A DNA stretch of 64,000 nucleotides from NCBI GenBank assembly GCA_019638275.1, contig JAHBUC010000002.1, positions 496,001 through 560,000 on the forward strand. The letters are read 5' to 3'. Under the pieces are notes generated by a model that did no database searches, had not been told where the DNA came from, and saw nothing but the letters and a program-made list of their open reading frames with translations. Positions 1 through 6,139 of the stretch are shown in pieces. Origin of the DNA: Cyclobacteriaceae bacterium. GTDB taxonomy: Bacteria; Bacteroidota; Bacteroidia; Cytophagales; Cyclobacteriaceae. Position numbers and translations under genes: made by a program. Within the stretch, counting starts at the first letter, position 1; each line of letters starts with the position of its first letter.

Positions 1-664
1 CGTAAGCAAAATTGTAGAAGACCTGATCAAGTTCGGTGTAGTGCAACGCGGTTGGTTGGGTGTGATGGTTGGCAGTGTGAATAGTGCCCTGGTAAAAGAG
101 TATGACCTGGAAGTGAATGAAGGTGCGTTGATCACAGGCTTTGCTGAAGATGGCAAGAGTGCGGCCAAGGCAGCGGGCATTAAAGAGAATGACGTAGTTG
201 TAAAAATTGATGACACACCCATTCGCTCAAGCGCAGCCTTGATTGAAACCATTGGTCGTCATCGCCCGGGCGATAAAGTGATGATTACCGTAAACCGTAA
301 AGGGAAGGAAATTACCTATCCGGTAGTGCTGAAAAACCGCGATGGCAATGAAGATGTGGTGAAGCTGGAAGAGCGCAGTGGCATTGCAGCACTTGGCCTG
401 GATGTGGAAGAAGTGGACGCCAAGGTGCTGAAGCAACTGGATATCAAAAACGGAGTGCGCATCAAAAAATTAGGCAACGGTAAACTGGCGCGGAGCACCG
501 ACATCCGCGAAGGATTTATTGTAACTAAAGTAAACGATGTGCCTGTGAAATCTGTTAAAGAGTTTAACGAAGAAATAAAAAAGAAGAAAGCAGGGGAACT
601 CGTAATCCTAACGGGAACGTACGATGACTTTCCACGCGAGTTCAACTATGCCTTCAGAATGTAG
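1..664 (+). CDS. degP: HtrA/Deg-family serine protease, C-terminal part (5' end outside window)
   Basis: The open frame enters from the left edge (codons from base 2: V-S-K-I-V-E-D-L) and stops with TAG at 662-664, so the start and the trypsin-like catalytic domain are outside the window. What remains is two PDZ domains. The first begins just after QRGWLGV and carries GSAAKAAGIKENDVVVKID, the usual peptide-binding core. The second covers roughly the last 85 residues (GIAALGLDVEEVD to GTYDDFPREF). The helix-then-QRGWLGV junction is typical of Do-family proteases, periplasmic enzymes that degrade or chaperone misfolded envelope proteins. The valine GTG at 41 is inside the protein and is not a start. 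Which Deg paralogue this is cannot be decided from the tail alone. Confidence 0.9.
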   Translation, partial: VSKIVEDLIKFGVVQRGWLGVMVGSVNSALVKEYDLEVNEGALITGFAEDGKSAAKAAGIKENDVVVKIDDTPIRSSAALIETIGRHRPGDKVMITVNRKGKEITYPVVLKNRDGNEDVVKLEERSGIAALGLDVEEVDAKVLKQLDIKNGVRIKKLGNGKLARSTDIREGFIVTKVNDVPVKSVKEFNEEIKKKKAGELVILTGTYDDFPREFNYAFRM

Positions 665-682
665 AACTAAACCCAAGTGTAC

Positions 683-856
683 ATGAGAAAACTGTTTAGA
701 AAAGGTGAGCGTGTGCGAAGCAAAATTGACGGAAAAGTGATGGAAGTGTTGCGCTACCTGAAAAACAATGTAGTGGAAGTGATGACGTTCGATCTGGAAT
801 CGAAGGAAGTGAGGAAGAAGCAGGTACGAGAAGACAAATTATCAAGAGCGGCCTAA
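683..856 (+). CDS. Small basic conserved protein, 57 aa
   Basis: ATG at 683, TAA at 854-856, 18 bases after the protease stop. The product begins MRKLFRKGERVRSKIDGKV and is rich in Lys, Arg and Glu, with a beta-strand-like VVEVMTFDLESKEV segment. The opening resembles small SH3-like DUF2158-type proteins that start with a hydrophobic-basic strand followed by a turn, but I do not assign a family with confidence. It has no signal peptide or membrane segment. Its tight spacing after the htrA-like gene suggests cotranscription. Function unknown. Confidence 0.6.
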   Translation: MRKLFRKGERVRSKIDGKVMEVLRYLKNNVVEVMTFDLESKEVRKKQVREDKLSRAA

Positions 857-924
857 AGCTGATTTGTGTTGCGGGCGCAGCATAAACCTGTGCCCGTAAT
901 CATAAATACGAAAGAACTAATTGA

Positions 925-932
925 TACCTTTG
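925..932 (+). promoter_or_regulatory. Bacteroidota-type -7 element (TAnnTTTG) before ispH
   Basis: TACCTTTG matches the TAnnTTTG consensus used by the Bacteroidota primary sigma factor. Transcription would start near 939. That is about 24 bases before the proposed ATC start of ispH at 963 and about 126 bases before the first ordinary start (GTG 1065). No clear TTG -33 element was found. The assignment is by motif only. Confidence 0.5.
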
Positions 933-962
933 CGGTTATTAGCATACTAAAGATTAACCGCC

Positions 963-2183
963 ATCAAAAAGTTTGACATACCCGCCTACTACCGGTCATC
1001 AGTTACTGGTAAAATAAAGGAGGCCCGCAGGGCAAAAGATCCGCGTAAGCAAGACTTTGCCCCGGTGTACATCGATTTTGGACCCGTAGGATTTTACATT
1101 GCCCGTCATTTTGGTTTTTGCTATGGTGTGGAAAACGCCATTGAGAAAAGTTATAAGGCGCTGGAAGAAAATGCAGGCAGGAATGTTTACCTGCTCAGCC
1201 AGATGATCCACAATCAGGAAGTAAACCAGGATTTACAAAGCCGAGGCATTCAGTTTATTATGGATACGGACGGCACACAGTTTATTCCGTGGGAGAAAAT
1301 CGGCAAAGACGATGTGGTAATCGTTCCGGCTTTTGGTACTACGCTGGAAATTGAACACTTGCTGCTCGACAAAGGCGTTGATGTGCAAAAATACAACACC
1401 ACCTGCCCGTTTGTTGAAAAGGTATGGAACCGTGCTGAAAAACTGGGGCGTGAAAATTTCACCATCATCATTCACGGCAAACCGAAACACGAGGAAACGC
1501 GTGCCACGTTTTCGCACAGCGCCAGCACAGGTGCATCTGTAATTGTGCGCGACATGGAGGAAGCGAAACGATTAGGTGCCTACCTTACCGGAACTAAACC
1601 AAAAGAAGATTTTTACGAAGAGTTTACTGGAAAATTTTCGGAAGGCTTTAATGTGGAACGCGATTTACAACGCGTAGGTGTGGTGAACCAAACCACTATG
1701 CTGGCTTCCGAAACGCAGGCCATTGCCGAATATTTTCGTTCGTTGATGATTGACAAGTATGGCGAAGAAAACCTGAAGCAACATGTGGCCGACACCCGCG
1801 ATACGTTATGCTACGCCACCAACGACAATCAGGATTCGACCTACGAGTTACTCGAAACCGATGCCGACCTTGCCTTGGTGGTAGGCGGTTACAACAGTTC
1901 CAACACCTCACACATTGTGGAGTTGTGCGAACGGAAGTTTCCCACCTACTTCATCAACTCCGAAAATGAAATAAAATCACCAGAAGAAATTCATCACTTC
2001 ATTTACGATGAGAAGCGAAAGGAAATCACCCGCAATTTCATTCCTGCCAAAGAGCAAGTAAAAATTGTACTCACCAGCGGAGCTTCCTGCCCGGATACGC
2101 TCGTTGACCGCGTGTTGCTGAAAATGGTTTCCTTCTTCCCCGGCAGCCGTTCGGTGGAAGAGGTGATGGGGGAGTTTTTGTAA
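963..2183 (+). CDS. ispH: 4-hydroxy-3-methylbut-2-enyl diphosphate reductase (IspH), with apparently non-canonical start
   Basis: IspH catalyses the last step of the MEP isoprenoid pathway, reducing HMBPP to IPP and DMAPP with a 4Fe-4S cluster. All three cluster cysteines are visible: HFGFCYG, NTTCPFVEKVW and SGASCPDTLVDR. The substrate-binding HGKPKHEETRATFSH and NSSNTSHIVELCE segments are also present. The protein is the long Bacteroidota type. In frame and without a stop, codons from 963 read I-K-K-F-D-I-P-A-Y-Y-R-S, then DPRKQDF, an N-terminal extension I recognise from homologues that begin M-K-x-F-D-I-P. Position 963 is ATC, and the frame contains no ATG, GTG or TTG before GTG 1065. A standard caller would start at 1065 (372 aa); from 963 it is 406 aa. 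Either AUC initiates or the base is an error. Confidence 0.93.
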   Translation: MKKFDIPAYYRSSVTGKIKEARRAKDPRKQDFAPVYIDFGPVGFYIARHFGFCYGVENAIEKSYKALEENAGRNVYLLSQMIHNQEVNQDLQSRGIQFIMDTDGTQFIPWEKIGKDDVVIVPAFGTTLEIEHLLLDKGVDVQKYNTTCPFVEKVWNRAEKLGRENFTIIIHGKPKHEETRATFSHSASTGASVIVRDMEEAKRLGAYLTGTKPKEDFYEEFTGKFSEGFNVERDLQRVGVVNQTTMLASETQAIAEYFRSLMIDKYGEENLKQHVADTRDTLCYATNDNQDSTYELLETDADLALVVGGYNSSNTSHIVELCERKFPTYFINSENEIKSPEEIHHFIYDEKRKEITRNFIPAKEQVKIVLTSGASCPDTLVDRVLLKMVSFFPGSRSVEEVMGEFL

Positions 2184-2293
2184 AGTTTAACCTTCAAAAT
2201 CCCAACATAGTCAATTTTGTTTGCTGCAGGTACAAAGTGCATTTTCTAAACGCTGCAAATTTGACTAAATTGACACATATAAAGATTTGAGAA

Positions 2294-2533
2294 ATGAAGA
2301 CAAAGGAAGCCTTTCACGAGTTGATTGATAAAATTGAGAGCGAAGAAGTATTAAAAGGTTATTTCGAGTTAATTAAGCGATTGAATAGCAATCAAACGGG
2401 AAAACTTTGGGACGCTCTTAGTTCCGAAGAAAAAGACGAGCTCCTTCTTTCTTACGAAGAGAGCCTTGATCCAAAGAATCTGTTGACCCACGAAGAAGTC
2501 AAAGCACAGCATGATAAATGGCTAGGAAAGTAG
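2294..2533 (+). CDS. Antitoxin-like protein of a RelE/ParE-type module, 79 aa
   Basis: This small acidic helical protein (MKTKEAFHELIDKIESEEV) lies directly before a RelE/ParE-like toxin and overlaps it by 16 bases. It ends HDKWLGK, and the toxin ATG lies inside its last codons. The acidic first gene followed by an overlapping basic toxin gene is the normal order of type II toxin-antitoxin loci, in which the antitoxin binds and neutralises the toxin and usually represses the operon. No clear ribbon-helix-helix or helix-turn-helix can be read, so its DNA-binding role is uncertain. A second pair with the same architecture lies at 15322-15848. Confidence 0.75.
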   Translation: MKTKEAFHELIDKIESEEVLKGYFELIKRLNSNQTGKLWDALSSEEKDELLLSYEESLDPKNLLTHEEVKAQHDKWLGK

Positions 2534-2814
2534 TTTGGACAAAACGGGCTAACAGCAAGTTTAATAAAATCATTGATTATTTAGAGGGAGAATGGGGACA
2601 TTACGTCACCCGTAATTTTGTTAGGAAAACGTATGACATTATTGATCTGATTGCTGATCAACCTGAATTAGGCACGCTTGAGCATCAGGAGAAAATGATA
2701 CGTGGCTTTTTGTTGACAAAGCACAACAGGCTTTTTTATCGAGTGACAGATAGAGAAATAATTTTGTTGAATTTTTTTGACACAAGGTCAGGCCCCAAGC
2801 GAAAGCGATATTAG
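2518..2814 (+). CDS. RelE/ParE-superfamily toxin, 98 aa
   Basis: The protein opens MARKVVWTKRANSKFNKIIDYL and has the RelE/ParE pattern: an N-terminal strand, two helices, a central RGFLLTKHNRLFYRVTDREI strand pair, and a final strand with FFDTRSGPKRKRY. It is strongly basic, as these toxins are. RelE-type members cleave ribosome-bound mRNA and ParE-type members poison gyrase; the sequence alone does not say which. The typical C-terminal Arg and Lys residues are present, so it looks intact. It overlaps the antitoxin gene by 16 bases, which implies translational coupling. The first repeat copy begins about 25 bases after its stop. Confidence 0.82.
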   Translation: MARKVVWTKRANSKFNKIIDYLEGEWGHYVTRNFVRKTYDIIDLIADQPELGTLEHQEKMIRGFLLTKHNRLFYRVTDREIILLNFFDTRSGPKRKRY

Positions 2815-2839
2815 GACAGGTGTCTGAGCAAACCCTGAA

Positions 2840-3006
2840 AAAACACATAGACACATAGTCCATGTAGAAAAGTATAGATAAGCTATGTGCCTATGTGCTT
2901 CAAAGATTGGTAACACATCTGTAAAGCCCGTTCGCATTTCACCACCATCATTGTCGTAACTGCACCGTAACAACGTCATCGCGGTCACCCATATTTGTAT
3001 GGTAAA
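2840..3006 (+). repeat. Intergenic cassette repeat, copy 1
   Basis: First of three long direct copies (others at about 3455-3588 and 4115-4281). It has a left hairpin in which CACATAGACACATAG pairs with CTATGTGCCTATGTG, then a conserved tract containing GGTAACACA, TTCGCATTTCACCACC and TTGTCGTAACTGCACCGTAA. It ends with CATATTTGTATGGTAA, which resembles a Bacteroidota -7 element. It fills nearly the entire space between the toxin stop and the DUF1801 start at 3018. It may therefore act as a terminator-plus-promoter unit, which is inference. Confidence 0.75.
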
Positions 3007-3017
3007 TAAATACCCGT

Positions 3018-3443
3018 ATGAATATCAAGGAACAAATAAACACGTATTTACAAAGCCTTCCTGCGCAAAAACGAATTGACATGCAGGCGTTGCACAAGCT
3101 GATATTGCAGATCAAGCCAGCCTGTAAATTATGGTTCCTGGACGGTAAGGATGAATCGGGTAAAACGGTTTCCAATCCCAGTATTGGATACGGATTTCAA
3201 CACCTGAAATATGCTGATGGTAAGACCAGAGAGTTTTATCAAATTGGTATAAGTGCAAACACAACCGGAATCACGGTCTATATCATGGGTATTGACGATA
3301 AGAAATACCTGGTTGAGACGTATGGAAAAAAAATTGGCAAGGCAACCGTAACCAGTTATTGTATTAAATTAAAAGCATTGAAAGACATAAACATGAATGT
3401 GCTCGAAGAAGCCATTCGTTTTGGGATTGAGCGCACTGAATAA
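3018..3443 (+). CDS. DUF1801 domain protein, 141 aa
   Basis: The central segment with FYQIGISANTTGITVYIMG, then YGKKIGKATVTSYCIKLKAL and a closing helix (VLEEAIRFGIE), is typical of DUF1801/YdhG-like proteins. These are small soluble proteins of unknown biochemical role, structurally related to the frataxin-like/YdhG fold. No catalytic residues are known. It is a single gene flanked on both sides by copies of the same intergenic repeat and has no obvious operon partner. It is one of three DUF1801 proteins in this window (also 4888-5268 and 15882-16325). They differ considerably, so recent tandem duplication is unlikely. Confidence 0.8.
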   Translation: MNIKEQINTYLQSLPAQKRIDMQALHKLILQIKPACKLWFLDGKDESGKTVSNPSIGYGFQHLKYADGKTREFYQIGISANTTGITVYIMGIDDKKYLVETYGKKIGKATVTSYCIKLKALKDINMNVLEEAIRFGIERTE

Positions 3444-3454
3444 AATGTTTAGAA

Positions 3455-3588
3455 ATGCTATGTGCCCTATGTGTCTATGTGGTTCAAAATTTGGCAACAC
3501 ACATGTAAACCCTTTCGCATTCCACCACCCTAATTGTCGTAACTGCACCCTAACCACATGCTTGTTGTCAGCGATATTGTACGGTAAT
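3455..3588 (+). repeat. Intergenic cassette repeat, copy 2
   Basis: Starts GCTATGTGCCCTATGTG, continues through TTCGCATTCCACCACC and TTGTCGTAACTGCACC, and ends GCGATATTGTACGGTAATG. It matches copies 1 and 3 in the same orientation but lacks the left arm of their hairpin. It lies between the DUF1801 stop and arr, with about 80 bases left between its end and the arr start. Confidence 0.72.
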
Positions 3589-3667
3589 GCTCAGCGTTCC
3601 TTGGCAGGACGATACATTTTATAACCTTATCTAAAAAGAACCAACATTGGAAAAAAACACAAGCGAG

Positions 3668-4093
3668 ATGAAACCGAATGAATCTATCCAGAGCCCATTT
3701 TCTCAAACGTACTTCCACGGTACAAAAGCCGACCTGAAAATTGGCGACCTCATCGAAACCGGTCTTAGCTCAAACTATGGAAAAAATAACAAAGCGAAAT
3801 ACATCTATCTCACCGCTACCTTAGATGCTGCTATCTGGGGTGCCGAACTTGCTTTAGGCGAAGGGCGTGAAAGAATATATTTGGTGGAGCCAACAGGTTC
3901 AATTGAAGATGATCCCAACTTAACCGACAAAAAATTTCCAGGTAACCCAACAAAGTCTTACCGTTCACAACATCCCTTCAAAGTGGTTGGTGAGGTTACC
4001 ATTTGGCAAGGGCATGCACCCGAACAAGTTAAAGCCATGAAAGACGGATTGGCAAAACTAAAAGAACAAGGCATTGAGGCAATAGAAGACTAA
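3668..4093 (+). CDS. arr: Rifampin ADP-ribosyltransferase (Arr), 141 aa
   Basis: Arr inactivates rifamycins by transferring ADP-ribose from NAD+ to the ansa-chain hydroxyl. The family signature is nearly complete: YFHGTKADLKIGDLIETG at the NAD site, SSNYGKNNKAKYIYLTATL, DAAIWGAELA, then RIYLVEPTGSIEDDPNLTDK, KFPGNPTKSYRS and VVGEVTIW. Length fits the family (about 140 residues). I take ATG 3668 as the start; an in-frame TTG at 3647 would add seven residues that the family does not need. arr occurs both on chromosomes and as a mobile integron cassette. Here it sits alone between two copies of a direct repeat, so a cassette-like history is possible but unproven. Confidence 0.93.
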   Translation: MKPNESIQSPFSQTYFHGTKADLKIGDLIETGLSSNYGKNNKAKYIYLTATLDAAIWGAELALGEGRERIYLVEPTGSIEDDPNLTDKKFPGNPTKSYRSQHPFKVVGEVTIWQGHAPEQVKAMKDGLAKLKEQGIEAIED

Positions 4094-4114
4094 CGAGTGG
4101 TCTTGTTACCACAA

Positions 4115-4281
4115 CAAAAACACGTAGTTCACATAGAAAAGTACATAAAGCTATGTGCCCTATGTGTCTATGTGGTTAAAAGTTTGGTAACACACACAAT
4201 ACCCTTTCGCATTACACCACCCTAATTGTCGTAACTGCACCGTAATAACGTACGTGTTGCACCCGACATTTGTACAGTAAC
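4115..4281 (+). repeat. Intergenic cassette repeat, copy 3
   Basis: Includes CACGTAGTTCACATAG facing CTATGTGCCCTATGTGTC, then GGTTAAAAGTTTGGTAACACAC, TTCGCATTACACCACC, TTGTCGTAACTGCACCGTAA and GACATTTGTACAGTAAC. It fills the gap from the arr stop to just before ATG 4292 and is a direct copy of the repeats at 2840 and 3455. The terminal ATTTGTA(C/T)(A/G)GTAA block is conserved among copies and ends about ten bases before the start of the next gene. Confidence 0.75.
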
Positions 4282-4291
4282 ACAAACAGGT

Positions 4292-4885
4292 ATGAGAAAA
4301 CTAACGGTTTTATCCATGATCACACTGGATGGCGTAATACAAGGCCCCGGTGCACCGAAAGAAGATGCTTCAGGCGGATTTAAATATGGAGGTTGGGTTG
4401 CTCCGTACGGTGATGAAGTTTATGACCACGTAGTTCAGGAAGAATTAAATCAATCGGCTGAATACCTGCTGGGCAGAAAAACATTTGAAATTTGGGAAGC
4501 CTATTGGCCCACCCATGCCGACTTCTGGCCGGGCATTAACGAAGGCACAAAATATGTGCTTTCAAAAACGCGGAAGAAATCAACCTGGAAAAATTCGGTG
4601 TTCATTAAAACCGTGGCCGACATCAGGAAGTTGAAAAAATCAAAAGGCCCCGACATACAGGTGTGGGGCAGCAGCAAACTCGTTCAGCTGTTGCTGAAAC
4701 ACGACCTGGTAGATGAACTCCGACTTAAAATTCACCCGCTAACGTTGGGCAAGGGAAAAAAGATTTTCGATAAGGGATCCATTCCCGCTGCGTTTACGGT
4801 AACCGAGAGCCGCGTTACATCAACGGGCGTTATTATGGCCACCTACAAACGTGCGGGCAAAGTGAAGACCGGAAAAGTTGGCTAA
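4292..4885 (+). CDS. Dihydrofolate reductase/RibD C-terminal-like family protein, 197 aa
   Basis: The protein begins MRKLTVLSMITLDGVIQGPG, the YyaP/YwjB type of opening in which the NADPH-binding reductase fold starts. It continues with AEYLLGRKTFEIWEAYWP, YVLSKTRKK, IQVWGSSKLVQLLLKHDLVDEL and LGKGKKIFDKG, all standard positions for the RibD C-terminal reductase family. The usual substrate of these stand-alone proteins is unknown; they are not proven folate or riboflavin enzymes. The stop at 4885 is only two bases before the next gene at 4888, so the two are almost certainly cotranscribed. No signal peptide or membrane segment. Confidence 0.85.
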   Translation: MRKLTVLSMITLDGVIQGPGAPKEDASGGFKYGGWVAPYGDEVYDHVVQEELNQSAEYLLGRKTFEIWEAYWPTHADFWPGINEGTKYVLSKTRKKSTWKNSVFIKTVADIRKLKKSKGPDIQVWGSSKLVQLLLKHDLVDELRLKIHPLTLGKGKKIFDKGSIPAAFTVTESRVTSTGVIMATYKRAGKVKTGKVG

Positions 4886-4887
4886 CG

Positions 4888-5268
4888 ATGCACAACCACG
4901 CAGACGTTGACGCATACATGAAAGGCCTGGCTGCGGCAGACCGCAAGGCATTGGAATCGTTGCGACAGCAAATCGCATCACTGATGCCGGAAGCGGAACA
5001 ACGTCTGAGCAGGGGCGTGCCCTTTTTCTATTACAAGGGTAAACGCGCAGTTGGCTTCCGGGCATCAAAAGGGTATTTATCTTTTTTTATTATGGAAGGC
5101 CATGTGCTTAACAACATGAAGCACGCGTTGCGCGATTATGAAAGTTCATCCACGGTGGTTTGGTTTACACCCGATAAGCCGTTGCCGAAAGCGCTGGTTG
5201 AAAAATTGGTGAAGGCGAGAGTAACCGAAATTGATTTGGCCCTCAATGCAAAAAAGAGAAATAATTAG
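4888..5268 (+). CDS. DUF1801 domain protein, 126 aa
   Basis: A short DUF1801-like protein. It has an N-terminal helical part with ADRKALESLRQQIASLMP, then RLSRGVPFFYYKGKRAVGFR, YLSFFIMEGHVL and VVWFTPDKPLPKALVEKLVKAR. This follows the family layout of helix, a GVPxF strand, a second strand pair and a closing helix. It starts two bases after the RibD-like reductase gene, suggesting an operon. A 153-bp palindromic element begins on the base right after its TAG stop. Biochemical function is unknown. Confidence 0.78.
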   Translation: MHNHADVDAYMKGLAAADRKALESLRQQIASLMPEAEQRLSRGVPFFYYKGKRAVGFRASKGYLSFFIMEGHVLNNMKHALRDYESSSTVVWFTPDKPLPKALVEKLVKARVTEIDLALNAKKRNN

Positions 5269-5421
5269 AAGCCATCTCAAAAATCAATTTCAGATGTCAG
5301 CCTGTCCCGATAATTATCGGGATGTCGAAGGCTATTTCGAGTTACCAAACCGGTTTCGACAAGCTCTCCAAAAGGAGTCCTTTGGACAACCTGACATTAG
5401 AGGGTATTTTTGAGATGGCTT
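5269..5421. repeat. MITE-like palindromic element A, copy 1 (16-bp terminal inverted repeats)
   Basis: Perfect 16-base terminal inverted repeats: AAGCCATCTCAAAAAT at 5269-5284 and ATTTTTGAGATGGCTT at 5406-5421. Inside are further dyads, including CCCGATAATTATCGGG and a facing CGAAGGCTATTTCGAG/GGTTTCGACAAGCTC core. The whole element can fold back on itself. A related 122-bp copy lies at 24562-24683. No coding sequence inside, so it is non-autonomous if mobile. Confidence 0.82.
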
Positions 5422-5437
5422 AAGATCAGTTACCATA

Positions 5438-5950
5438 ATGACAGAAGTTATGCACACCAACCCGCACGACCTCGAACAAATCTTTGCGTTGTTCGATCAC
5501 TCCGTTGCGTACCAGGAAAAGAACGGCTACCCGGTTTGGCGTAACTACGACAAGCAGGCGATCATCCACGACATGGAACAAAAAAACCAATACAAAGTTG
5601 TGGTTAACGCCACCATGGCCATCGTATTCAGCGTACGCTACTCCGATAAAATAATTTGGAGAGACTTGGACAAAGGAGATGCCCTTTACCTGCACCGCAT
5701 TGTGGTGAACCCCAAGTGTAAGGGGCAAAAACTGTTTGGAATTATTTTGGATTGGGCCATAGCCCACGCCAAACAAAAAAAGCTGGGCTACATACGCATG
5801 GACACCTGGGCCGCCAACCCCACGTTAATCCGCTACTATGAGGGTTTTGGATTTACCAGCATAGAAGACTTTACCACACCCGATAGCCCCGAACTGCCCG
5901 TACACAACCGAAACCTGGCGTTAACGCTGTTGGCGTACAAGCTTCCTTAG
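5438..5950 (+). CDS. GNAT-family N-acetyltransferase, 170 aa
   Basis: The acetyl-CoA-binding core is recognisable: ALYLHRIVVNPKCKGQKLFG gives strand beta4 and the pyrophosphate loop (here CKGQKLFG rather than the textbook R/QxxGxG/A). It is followed by the helix IILDWAIAHAKQKKLGYIRMDTW, then NPTLIRYYEGFGFTS, the usual strand 5/helix 4 region. GNAT enzymes acetylate amines on small molecules or proteins; no substrate can be inferred. ATG 5438 is chosen. It stands alone after the palindromic element and before a divergent-looking AT-rich gap. Confidence 0.85.
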   Translation: MTEVMHTNPHDLEQIFALFDHSVAYQEKNGYPVWRNYDKQAIIHDMEQKNQYKVVVNATMAIVFSVRYSDKIIWRDLDKGDALYLHRIVVNPKCKGQKLFGIILDWAIAHAKQKKLGYIRMDTWAANPTLIRYYEGFGFTSIEDFTTPDSPELPVHNRNLALTLLAYKLP

Positions 5951-6066
5951 GCAGGCTTCGTTCCGGCACCATTCTCCAACCACGCATAGGAGTTACTCCT
6001 ACCAATACACACCGTTAAAAAACTTTTTTGTAAGTTCATGGTGAATATTCCGCCTGTGAGGGACTA

Positions 6067-6074
6067 TATATTTG
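6067..6074 (+). promoter_or_regulatory. TAnnTTTG -7 element before the PHP-ATPase operon
   Basis: TATATTTG matches the Bacteroidota -7 consensus exactly and lies about 65 bases before ATG 6140 in an AT-rich gap. No good -33 TTG element was seen at the expected distance. Confidence 0.45.
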
Positions 6075-6139
6075 GTATGTGTTTGTACACAATTGTTAGC
6101 GGCAATATTTATTGAAACGAGACATCACAGTTATACAGA

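Noticed and set aside
2840..4281. Canonical integron attC sites with an integrase
   Set aside because: I could not find clear RYYYAAC/GTTRRRY core sites or an integron integrase in the window, so the cassette idea is kept only as a hypothesis.
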